64,000 nt of DNA from Parashewanella curva (lineage in GTDB: Bacteria; Pseudomonadota; Gammaproteobacteria; Enterobacterales; Shewanellaceae): NCBI RefSeq assembly GCF_003675895.1, contig NZ_ML014753.1, positions 172,463 through 236,462 on the forward strand, read 5' to 3'. This document shows positions 57,093 to 64,000 of the stretch, in pieces. The stretch's first letter is position 1, and each line of letters starts with the position of its first letter. A program made the translations under genes and the position numbers. The notes beneath the pieces were generated by a model, which saw only the letters and a list, made by a program, of their open reading frames with translations, was not told the origin of the DNA and did no database searches.

Positions 57093-58322
57093 GTGAAAAT
57101 ATACCTTGTCGGTGGAGCTGTTCGAGACGCCCTTTTAGACCTCCCCGTAAAAGATAAAGACTACATGGTAGTGGGCAGCACTCCAGAAGAAATGCTAAAC
57201 CTAGGCTACCAACAAGTTGGAAAAGATTTCCCTGTATTTCTTCACCCCAAAAGTCATGATGAATATGCTTTAGCGCGCACCGAGCGAAAAACAGGTGTGG
57301 GTTATGGCGGCTTTAGTGTTGATGCGAGTCAATCCGTTACCTTAGAGGAAGATTTGCTACGACGTGATCTTACCATTAACGCTATCGCTCAGGATGAACA
57401 AGGCAAACTTCACGATCCCTATAAGGGCATTGACGACATCAAGAATAAAACCTTACGTCATGTATCAGAAGCCTTTATTGAGGATCCACTTAGAGTATTA
57501 CGAGTAGCACGATTTGCCGCTAGATTTGCACCACAGGGGTTTTCTATTGCTCCAGAAACCATGACTTTGATGACTCAACTATCAGCATCATGTGAGCTGC
57601 AAGCGTTAAGCGCCGAGCGTGTTTGGCAAGAGTTGGAAAAAGTGCTGTCTTACTCTCAACCTCAAGTTTTCTTCCAAGTATTGAAAGACTGTGGAGCACT
57701 TCAAGTCCTGTTTCCTGAAATTGAACAATTATTTGGTGTACCACAACCTGAAAAGTGGCACCCCGAGATTGATACTGGTATTCATACCCTCATGGTACTT
57801 GAGCAAGCAGCCCGGCTCACTGAAGATAAACAAGTGCGCTTTGCTGCATTGGTTCATGATCTTGGAAAGAGCCTAACACCAAAAGATAAATGGCCTAGTC
57901 ATCATGGTCACGGTCAACTTGGATTGCCTTTAATAAAAAAGATGTGTGAACGTTTAAGAGTGCCGAATGGCTATCGAGATTTAGCATTACTGGTAAGTGA
58001 CTTACATCAAAATGTCCATACTGCTTTTGAATTAAAACCAGCAACAGTACTGAAATTTTTTAATAACATGGACGCATGGCGTAAGCCAGAAAGACTACCT
58101 CAAGTACTTATAGCTTGCCATGCCGATATTCGTGGAAGAACGGGCTTTGAGCTACATGAATATCCACAAGCAAAGTATTTAACTGAATGCTTCAAAGCAG
58201 CAAAAGCCATTGATGTACAAAAAATAATTGCTTCAGGTATCACCGGAGCCGCAATAAAACCTGAGATTGAAAAGCAAAGGAGCCAAGCGATATTCGAAAT
58301 TAAAAAGCTGACTATAGGCTGA
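57093..58322 (+). CDS. cca: Multifunctional CCA-adding enzyme
   Basis: 409 aa. Adds or repairs CCA on tRNA 3' ends. Nucleotidyltransferase motifs [10 protein letters not shown] and [12 protein letters not shown], neck region [16 protein letters not shown], and a C-terminal HD phosphohydrolase domain with VHDLGKSL. Start GTG at 57093 gives MKIYLVGG as in E. coli; the ORF also opens at TTG 57081. The tRNA genes in this window already encode CCA, so it serves for repair here. Confidence 0.94.
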   Translation: MKIYLVGGAVRDALLDLPVKDKDYMVVGSTPEEMLNLGYQQVGKDFPVFLHPKSHDEYALARTERKTGVGYGGFSVDASQSVTLEEDLLRRDLTINAIAQDEQGKLHDPYKGIDDIKNKTLRHVSEAFIEDPLRVLRVARFAARFAPQGFSIAPETMTLMTQLSASCELQALSAERVWQELEKVLSYSQPQVFFQVLKDCGALQVLFPEIEQLFGVPQPEKWHPEIDTGIHTLMVLEQAARLTEDKQVRFAALVHDLGKSLTPKDKWPSHHGHGQLGLPLIKKMCERLRVPNGYRDLALLVSDLHQNVHTAFELKPATVLKFFNNMDAWRKPERLPQVLIACHADIRGRTGFELHEYPQAKYLTECFKAAKAIDVQKIIASGITGAAIKPEIEKQRSQAIFEIKKLTIG

Positions 58323-58410
58323 CAAAAAAGCGAATAATTGCTAACTAGAATTGTGGCTATAACCAACTATGGCAACATATGGGCACAAACTATTAGGGAG
58401 TGTTCGTACA

Positions 58411-58653
58411 ATGAAGAAAATCTTCACCATAGCAGTAATTAGCTTACCTTTATTCTTAGCAGGCTGCGCAACCGATGCAGCACTGCAAGATCACATCCAC
58501 GCCACGAATCAAAAGCTTGATCTACTCAGTTCACAAATCAGTGACTTGCAATCTCAGCATGATCAATTAATGAATAGTATTAAACACAATCAAAGTGCTT
58601 CTGAACGGGCTAATGATCGTTTAGATAACCTAGCCACTCATTACAAAAAGTAA
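58411..58653 (+). CDS. Lpp-like outer-membrane lipoprotein
   Basis: 80 aa. Signal sequence MKKIFTIAVISLPLFLAGC with lipobox LAGC and modified C19. The mature 62-residue part is a heptad coiled coil (LDLLSSQISDLQSQHDQLMNSI) ending in YKK with a C-terminal Lys, as in Braun's lipoprotein, which is cross-linked to peptidoglycan. ATG at 58411 is chosen because it begins the signal sequence; the ORF starts at 58369. Lgt (8487) would lipidate it. Confidence 0.85.
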   Translation: MKKIFTIAVISLPLFLAGCATDAALQDHIHATNQKLDLLSSQISDLQSQHDQLMNSIKHNQSASERANDRLDNLATHYKK

Positions 58654-58666
58654 AAATGAAGTATGT

Positions 58667-58936
58667 ATATACTCGTGATACCTGTAGATGCAGTATTTCA
58701 GCGAGAATTAATTGCCATTTAGGCAAGGCGCTTTCCCGTAGGAATAGTAACTCTATTTCAAGGGTAAGCAACGCAGTATAAATGGCAATTAAACTCGCAC
58801 TTCGTGGGCTTTTCAGCGTTGATTCTTCTTTGTTGTGAAAGCTTAAATTAGCCCGCTAGTTCTGCACTTTCACGCCTCGAATAATACAACCCTGAATAAG
58901 CCCTGAAAGTTGCATCTTCAAGTATCACGAGTATAT
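58667..58936. repeat. Nested palindromic repeat element
   Basis: Outer inverted ends ATATACTCGTGATAC (58667-58681) and its complement ending in GTATCACGAGTATAT (58922-58936), continuing into similar TGCA-containing arms. An inner inverted pair GCGAG..TTAATTGCCATTTA (58701-58721) and TAAATGGCAATTAA..CTCGC (58779-58798) surrounds a core with AAGGCGCTTTCCCGTA. It has no ORF. It resembles short repeats I associate with Shewanella. The 314-bp gap after the lipoprotein gene is nearly all this element. Confidence 0.65.
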
Positions 58937-58960
58937 TAGCTCGCTCTTAGAGCGAGCTAA
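58936..58960 (-). terminator. Hairpin after uppP
   Basis: Perfect 11-bp stem TTAGCTCGCTC/GAGCGAGCTAA with a three-base loop, next to the uppP stop. The T-run is weak on either strand. Confidence 0.55.
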
Positions 58961-58967
58961 ATCGATT

Positions 58968-59771
58968 TTATCCAAAGAAAATCAAACCACACAGTGCAAC
59001 ACCGAGTAACAGTCGATAGATAACAAATGGGGTCATGCCCATTTTGCCAATCACCTTCAAAAAGTAATGAATACAAGCATAAGCGGCAATGAAAGAAACA
59101 ATTGTACCAATGGTCAATGCCTGAACATCAATCGCCTCAGGTGAGGAAATAAGATCTTTAGTCACCAATATCGCCGCACCAAGCCCTACAGGAATAGACA
59201 TAAGAAACGAAAATCGGACTGCCGCTTCACGGGTTAACCCTAACAATAGTCCTGCAGTCATGGTGGCACCTGAGCGAGAAGTCCCCGGGATTAAGGCTAG
59301 CATTTGCGCAAAGCCAATTAACAAGGCCTTTTTCCAACCTGTTTGATACTCATCAAGCTGATGCTTTGAGACTTTATCTGCCCACCATAGCAGCAAGCCG
59401 AAAACGATTGTTGTAGCAGCTATAGTTTCAATATTTCTAAAATGGGTTTTGATAAAGTCCATCCCAAAATAGCCAAAGATAACGGCAGGCAACGTCGCCA
59501 GTACAATCCACCACGCCAGCTTGCTATCGGGAGTCTGCTTTCGAGTGATTAAGCTTGTTGTCCAAGCTTGAGTCATTTGCCAAATTTCTTGGCGAAAGTA
59601 AATGGCCATGGCTAATAAAGAACCAGTATTAACCGCAACATCAAATGACAAACCTTGATCTTGCCAACCAAACAATGGAGCGGCTAATACTAAATGTCCT
59701 GAACTAGAAATTGGTAAAAATTCAGTCAATCCTTGAATAAGCGCTAAAATAATGACGTGTAAGGTATCCAT
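58968..59771 (-). CDS. uppP: Undecaprenyl-diphosphatase
   Basis: 267-aa membrane enzyme (BacA) that recycles undecaprenyl pyrophosphate to the lipid carrier for peptidoglycan; also linked to bacitracin resistance. Motifs [17 protein letters not shown] and [20 protein letters not shown] are intact. Its ATG directly follows the folK stop (TAGATG), so folB-folK-uppP form one operon. Confidence 0.95.
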   Translation of the reverse strand: MDTLHVIILALIQGLTEFLPISSSGHLVLAAPLFGWQDQGLSFDVAVNTGSLLAMAIYFRQEIWQMTQAWTTSLITRKQTPDSKLAWWIVLATLPAVIFGYFGMDFIKTHFRNIETIAATTIVFGLLLWWADKVSKHQLDEYQTGWKKALLIGFAQMLALIPGTSRSGATMTAGLLLGLTREAAVRFSFLMSIPVGLGAAILVTKDLISSPEAIDVQALTIGTIVSFIAAYACIHYFLKVIGKMGMTPFVIYRLLLGVALCGLIFFG

Positions 59772-60266
59772 CTAAAATCCTAAAAAATCAAAAGCGATTG
59801 GTTTTAAAAGCTGAGAAGACTTATCGTATTCTTGCCAAAGAACTGAGTAGGTTTTACTCAGCTCAGGGTGAACTAAATTGGGTGCAATTTCGGCTAATGG
59901 CCAAAGCACAAAAGCATTAAAGGTAATTTCACTGCGCGGTAGGCGAACAGGTAACTGACATATTTTGTCGTCATACAAAAGCAAATCTAAATCTAAAGTA
60001 CGAGAACTGAATTTTTTAGCATCTTTAGCGCGACCATTCTCAAACTCAATGGCCTTTAAAATATCCACCACCTCATTTATCGTACGCTCTGTCTCAGCCC
60101 CAACCACCATATTAAGAAAGTCACCTCCATCAAAGCCAACGGCCTCACTCAAATAGACGGACGATAGGTTTAATGCTTTAAAATGATTGGAAAGCGCTTG
60201 TAGCCCTAACCGAAAATGCTTTTCAGGTTCGATATTACTACCCACACTGATGTATACCTTTGCCAC
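59772..60266 (-). CDS. folK: 2-amino-4-hydroxy-6-hydroxymethyldihydropteridine pyrophosphokinase
   Basis: 164 aa. Transfers pyrophosphate from ATP to the pterin in folate synthesis. VYISVGSNIEPEKHFRLGLQ, VVGAETERT, SSRTLDLDLLLYDD and LPRSEI match HPPK. Start is GTG with AAGG seven bases before. folB, which makes its substrate branch, lies nine bases upstream. Confidence 0.93.
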   Translation of the reverse strand: MAKVYISVGSNIEPEKHFRLGLQALSNHFKALNLSSVYLSEAVGFDGGDFLNMVVGAETERTINEVVDILKAIEFENGRAKDAKKFSSRTLDLDLLLYDDKICQLPVRLPRSEITFNAFVLWPLAEIAPNLVHPELSKTYSVLWQEYDKSSQLLKPIAFDFLGF

Positions 60267-60275
60267 ACTGCAACC

Positions 60276-60632
60276 TTAGTCTTGCTTTTGACGAACGATT
60301 TCAACGGCCACATTTTGGCATGACTTTACTGCACCGGGTTTATTAACGGTAACCATCACCCAAGGCACATTGAATTCAGACATCAGGCAATTAGCCACCA
60401 TTTCAGCGACGGTTTCAATCAACTCAACAGGCTTTTCTGTGATCAGTTCTATTAAACGGTTAGATACGGTTTCGTAGCAAAGCGCATGTTGATAATCATC
60501 ATTTTGGGCAGCTTGCGCGATATTCCATTGCATTTCAATATCGAGATATAAGCTTTGGTTAATTTCCTTTTCCCAATCATAAACACCGATTACGGTATCA
60601 ACTTTTAGTTGCTTAATGATGACTTTATCCAT
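60276..60632 (-). CDS. folB: Dihydroneopterin aldolase
   Basis: 118 aa, starting MDKVIIKQLKVDTVIGVYDWEKE. Produces the hydroxymethylpterin used by FolK. VIGVYDWE, VSNRLIELITEKPVELIETVAE and VTVNKPGAV are conserved, with the catalytic Lys near the end. An ATG at 60632 is preferred over TTG three bases earlier. It is divergent from plsY. Confidence 0.94.
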   Translation of the reverse strand: MDKVIIKQLKVDTVIGVYDWEKEINQSLYLDIEMQWNIAQAAQNDDYQHALCYETVSNRLIELITEKPVELIETVAEMVANCLMSEFNVPWVMVTVNKPGAVKSCQNVAVEIVRQKQD

Positions 60633-60821
60633 CAAAATAATTCCAAATTTTAGAGGTCAGATAAGCATTATTATCAAATAGAGATATAATGGCTCGCTAC
60701 GGTCGCATATTGAACAATTGTGCTTTAGACTGTGAGCCTTAGCGATTGTAATTTGAACAGTGTCCTATCAGACTGCTTTGAGCAGGCGTGATAATACATT
60801 AACCAGAGTAAGGAAACCAAC

Positions 60822-61439
60822 TTGAGTGAAATAGCATTAATCAGTGTCATGCTTATTGCCGCTTATCTATTGGGTTCGATTTCCTCTGCTATTCTGGTGT
60901 GTCGTTTAAAAGGCTTACCCGACCCCCGAACTCAAGGCTCGGGTAATCCAGGTGCCACTAACGTATTACGTGTAGGTGGAGCTGGTGCTGCTGCCTTAGT
61001 TTTATTTTTCGATATGCTCAAAGGCGCTCTCCCAACTTACCTTAGCTATAAACTCAATATTGATTCTGTCTCTTTAGGATTTATTGCCATTGCAGCTTGC
61101 CTCGGACACATTTTCCCCGTCTTTTTTGACTTTAAAGGTGGTAAAGGTGTCGCCACGGCATTCGGTGCAATGGCGCCTATTGGTGAAGGCTTAGCTTTGT
61201 ACTTGATGGGAACCTGGGTATTAGTGGTATTAATCGGCCGCTACTCCTCACTTGCTTCAATCGTCACTGCGATTATGGCACCTATTTTGACTCATTATTT
61301 AGATGACCGATTTACCATTCCTGTCGCTATGTTAGGCATACTGATTGTTATTCGCCATAAAGATAATATTTATCGGTTACTAAAAGGCGAAGAGTCACGT
61401 TTTACCTTACGCAATAAACTGAAAAGAAAACAAAAGTAA
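60822..61439 (+). CDS. plsY: Acyl-phosphate:glycerol-3-phosphate acyltransferase
   Basis: 205-aa membrane enzyme for the first step of phospholipid synthesis, using acyl-phosphate from Pls[50 protein letters not shown] and a C-terminal [17 protein letters not shown] are diagnostic. Start is TTG with AAGGA eight bases upstream. In the usual order tsaD follows; here two accessory genes lie between. Confidence 0.94.
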   Translation: MSEIALISVMLIAAYLLGSISSAILVCRLKGLPDPRTQGSGNPGATNVLRVGGAGAAALVLFFDMLKGALPTYLSYKLNIDSVSLGFIAIAACLGHIFPVFFDFKGGKGVATAFGAMAPIGEGLALYLMGTWVLVVLIGRYSSLASIVTAIMAPILTHYLDDRFTIPVAMLGILIVIRHKDNIYRLLKGEESRFTLRNKLKRKQK

Positions 61440-61502
61440 AGTTTGTATTCAGCTTCTTTGATGTAGCTTGTTGTTATCTAACTTTTTTTGGAAAAGTTGA
61501 GA

Positions 61503-62870
61503 ATGGCTACTACAACGATTGATTTCCATACAACAGCCGCAGGATCTACCTACTTTGATATTTCAACTCAAAAGCTGACCCAATTGGCGATATCAGCAAT
61601 TGATGAAGTCCAAAGAGTTGAACTACATGATTCTGAGACAAGCCATAAGTTGCCAGTTGAAATACAATTCCTGCATAATAAGAAGCTCTGGCATGTAAGA
61701 GTGATTAAGCAATCTCAATTAGATCAACAACAGCCTTTCCATCAAGCTCCAACTGAATCACCAGTACCAATAAATATTCAAGGTATTTGCCCACTCGCTA
61801 CTGTAGTAGACTCTCGTTCAATAATTGAAGAAGAACCTATACTGGCAGGTATGGAAGAAACGCAAAGACAAGCTGAGCCACAAAAACACTTATCGACTCA
61901 GCAAAGCGATCATAGGATTACTGCTTTATCCAAGAAATTAATGAGTGAATTTAGCTTAAAACTAAACCCTAATTCTGATACACCTTATTTATATCGAGCA
62001 ATACTTCGTTTAAATAACCAAGCGCTGGAAACCTACCTTAATAAAGGTTTCAATTTATCTCAAACTGTCACCTCTTTATCAACAACAGTTTTACCCACTA
62101 AAAGTGTGAGACCCGATCATTCAATCTTGAGTGTCAAAGTTTTTAAAGCATGGGATCAAATGCCGGTTTCTAGAGTGTGTAACGGCAGAGTAACCCTTTT
62201 ACATCTTGCTATTCTTAGAGGTTGCACAGAACAAGTAAAACTGCTGATTAAAGCTGGAGCTGATGTGGATTTTGTTCCTTTGAAAGGGGTACCTCCACTG
62301 CAGACAGCATTACTATGTAATCGTCAAGATATTTTCAAATCTTTGGTAGATGCAGGAGCAAGTCCTTTCACAGAAAACAGCCAAGGCATATCAGTCATAG
62401 AACTTGCAGCCACAAAAGGGATAAAAGAAACAGGTTGGTGCTTAAATGCACTGGCTAAATTAAAAATTCCAGCAACAAGCAATGAGATTATAAAGGTGAG
62501 GGGGAAGTTCAGAGCTATTATCGCAGCGATATCAGCCAATAAAAATCAAATCTTAGAATTATTATTAAATGATATGACTATTAAGACTCGCTTTTCCTCT
62601 GCTACGAATACCGATTCGGTGTTGCATTTAGCCGTAAAAGCTGCCGCTGAAGCATCGATAACAACTGAAGCATCGATAACAACATTGATCGGCTATATAA
62701 TAAAAAACGGATTAGACAACGTCCTTTCACATACCGATAGCGATGGAAAAACCTTTGTTCAAATAAAAGTATTTAAAAAACTATCACATCATTTACAACA
62801 CAGTATTCTTGTGCAATTAGAAGAGTATGATCGTAAAAAAAGGCTTCTTGCACATGAGCAAGAGCTATAA
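61503..62870 (+). CDS. Ankyrin-repeat protein, accessory
   Basis: 455 aa starting MATTTIDFHTT. The ORF also opens at TTG 61488; the ATG is preferred. The N-terminal domain (1-120) has LPVEIQFLHNKKLWHVRVIK, similar in pattern to the other ankyrin protein at 28775. Ankyrin repeats cover about 230-262, 263-295 and 296-328 (VTLLHLAILRG, GVPPLQTALLCN, QGISVIELAATKG), with a weaker one near 377. An 18-base direct repeat (62649-62684) gives EASITT twice. No signal or membrane segment. It lies between plsY and tsaD. Confidence 0.78.
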   Translation: MATTTIDFHTTAAGSTYFDISTQKLTQLAISAIDEVQRVELHDSETSHKLPVEIQFLHNKKLWHVRVIKQSQLDQQQPFHQAPTESPVPINIQGICPLATVVDSRSIIEEEPILAGMEETQRQAEPQKHLSTQQSDHRITALSKKLMSEFSLKLNPNSDTPYLYRAILRLNNQALETYLNKGFNLSQTVTSLSTTVLPTKSVRPDHSILSVKVFKAWDQMPVSRVCNGRVTLLHLAILRGCTEQVKLLIKAGADVDFVPLKGVPPLQTALLCNRQDIFKSLVDAGASPFTENSQGISVIELAATKGIKETGWCLNALAKLKIPATSNEIIKVRGKFRAIIAAISANKNQILELLLNDMTIKTRFSSATNTDSVLHLAVKAAAEASITTEASITTLIGYIIKNGLDNVLSHTDSDGKTFVQIKVFKKLSHHLQHSILVQLEEYDRKKRLLAHEQEL

Positions 62871-62876
62871 CCTATG

Positions 62877-63341
62877 TTAGCTTAACCTTTTGCTCACACC
62901 TTGAACTCGATGCGACGGTTTTAATAACCAATTAGACACATCTGCTCCCCGTCTAATCTGGAGCTGAACATGACCCACATGATATGAAAGAGTTCTAAAT
63001 AACAAGTCTTCGTCAGGAAACGCTTCCAGTCGATACTTTTCAGGCGGTATCTTAGATTGCTGTTTTAAACCAAATCTAACTACTTCTGTATCTGACTTTG
63101 CACAATTTACCAGCCAAAAATCCCGATAAAGTGTTCGATTTCTCGCTCTATCCAACACCTTAAAGCACAGTACACTGCCTAATTCAGTAGAATCAAAAAC
63201 ATCTTTCTTATACTGAATATTTAACTTTGACGGGTCAGAGTTTTTGGGATCCCATACGACATGAGCGTCTGGTTCACTCTGATAACTAATGCCATATAGA
63301 GGAAAAGATGAGGATAACCAATGTATTTCTGCACTAGACAT
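62877..63341 (-). CDS. Unknown accessory protein
   Basis: 154 aa starting MSSAEIHWLSSSFP. GGGAG five bases before the ATG at 63341 fixes the start; an earlier ATG is 12 bases upstream. The content is mostly beta-strand (VLCFKVLDRARNRTLYRDFW, HVQLQIRRGADVSNW), with no recognised family. It is convergent with the ankyrin gene, six bases apart. The two appear to have entered the plsY-tsaD gap together. Function unknown. Confidence 0.55.
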   Translation of the reverse strand: MSSAEIHWLSSSFPLYGISYQSEPDAHVVWDPKNSDPSKLNIQYKKDVFDSTELGSVLCFKVLDRARNRTLYRDFWLVNCAKSDTEVVRFGLKQQSKIPPEKYRLEAFPDEDLLFRTLSYHVGHVQLQIRRGADVSNWLLKPSHRVQGVSKRLS

Positions 63342-63438
63342 AAACACTCCCATAATAGAGTTAGTCTTAGCTCAGAATATATCTAGTTAATCCCCACAAG
63401 AATAATACTTCTTTAGAATATCTAGGTTGTTAATGTAA

Positions 63439-64000
63439 CTAACGTTTAATTGCTTCCAAAGTATCCAAAGGCCATCTTGGTTGACCTTTTACTTCGAGTC
63501 CTTCTGTTTGACCAGACAATAAGCGTTGAGTACCGGCGTAAGCAATCATGGCTCCATTATCGGTGCAAAACTCTGGACGAGGATAAAAGACTTCTCCTTT
63601 CAAGCTCGACATCAGCTCGGTTAAACCAGCACGAAGTCGAGTATTCGCACTTACACCACCAGCAATTACCAAACGCTTATGACCTGTTTGTTTTAGCGCA
63701 CGTTTACATTTGATCATTAAGGTATCAACCACGGCTTCTTCAAAAGCTCTAGCGATATTGGCTCGCGTTTTTTCATCATCAGGTTCAGCAGCGATAGTAT
63801 TGGCTGCAAAGGTTTTTAACCCTGAAAAGCTAAAATCTAGACTAGGGCGATCCGTCATAGGGCGTGGAAATTTGTATTTGGCAGGCTCACCTTTGGCTGC
63901 TAATTTTGCCAGCCGTGGGCCACCCGGATAATCCAGCCCCATTAATTTAGCGGTTTTATCAAACGCCTCACCTGCGGCATCATCAACAGACTCACCTAGC
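63439..64000 (-). CDS. tsaD: tRNA N6-adenosine threonylcarbamoyltransferase, partial
   Basis: C-terminal 186 or so residues; the 5' part lies beyond the window. The frame stays open to 64000 and reads [20 protein letters not shown] at the edge, then [29 protein letters not shown] and [12 protein letters not shown]. TsaD makes t6A37 in tRNAs reading ANN codons. Together with plsY, folB and uppP it keeps the classical cluster order. Confidence 0.94.
   Translation of the reverse strand, partial: LGESVDDAAGEAFDKTAKLMGLDYPGGPRLAKLAAKGEPAKYKFPRPMTDRPSLDFSFSGLKTFAANTIAAEPDDEKTRANIARAFEEAVVDTLMIKCKRALKQTGHKRLVIAGGVSANTRLRAGLTELMSSLKGEVFYPRPEFCTDNGAMIAYAGTQRLLSGQTEGLEVKGQPRWPLDTLEAIKR

Overview
The window looks like chromosome of a gammaproteobacterium in or near the Shewanellaceae. 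Gene order around rppH-ptsP-(TauE family)-lgt-thyA, oxyR-hptA-mtnN-cobD-like, lpxL family-hldE, pncA-pncB, erpA, pyrB-hemL, and cca-uppP-folK-folB-plsY-tsaD is the order I associate with Shewanella. The stand-alone HPt protein HptA also points there. The AT-rich composition and the many accessory proteins (ankyrin repeats, low-complexity acidic proteins, an effector-like N-terminal motif) recall Parashewanella. That genus call is an inference.

Layout. 1-1247: end of an alanine/glycine symporter gene. 1256-5554: a segment bracketed by two direct copies of a TA-flanked, inverted-repeat (MITE-like) element. It holds an FecCD-type ABC permease/ATPase pair and two accessory ORFs. 5766-9296: porin, small membrane protein, thyA and lgt. 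9332-14161: TauE-type transporter, two tandem paralogous Ser/Asp/Glu-rich ORFs, ptsP and rppH. 14162-14831: AT-rich intergenic region with several DnaA-box-like 9-mers, then mutH. 15638-27677: class III cyclase, oxyR, hptA, mtnN, CobD-like protein, K+/H+ antiporter, two beta-barrels, a lauroyl-type acyltransferase, hldE, a possible metallopeptidase, a TetR regulator and a methyltransferase. 27766-28690: eight tRNA genes (Met, Leu, Gln) with a stringent-type promoter. 28775-38293: ankyrin protein, ychF-pth, an SDR, an effector-like protein, pncB/pncA, dgkA and a large unknown ORF. 38339-42513: RND pump and its adaptor. 42732-45126: an IS1111-type (IS110 family) element and a RAYT-like transposase. 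45217-51320: fau, erpA, a DUF6776-like protein, a CLC channel, pyrB and hemL. 51367-56978: large unknown protein, nhaD and gspB-gspA. 57093-64000: cca, an Lpp-like lipoprotein, a palindromic repeat, uppP-folK-folB, plsY, an ankyrin protein, an unknown protein, and the 3' part of tsaD.

The housekeeping genes form short operons: lgt-thyA, gspA-gspB, pncA-pncB, the RND pair, folB-folK-uppP, and pth-ychF. Between them sit single accessory genes that interrupt the conserved order.

The most interesting signal is this scattered accessory set. Two members (1635-2405 and 32799-34013) share an N-terminal signature with two spaced Trp residues and a following Gly. It resembles the WEK(I/M)xxFF translocation region of Salmonella SPI-2 type III effectors. 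Two others carry ankyrin repeats, and two are tandem acidic paralogues. Most start Met-Ala, and three lie next to copies or ends of the MITE. No secretion apparatus for them is present here, so effector status is a hypothesis.
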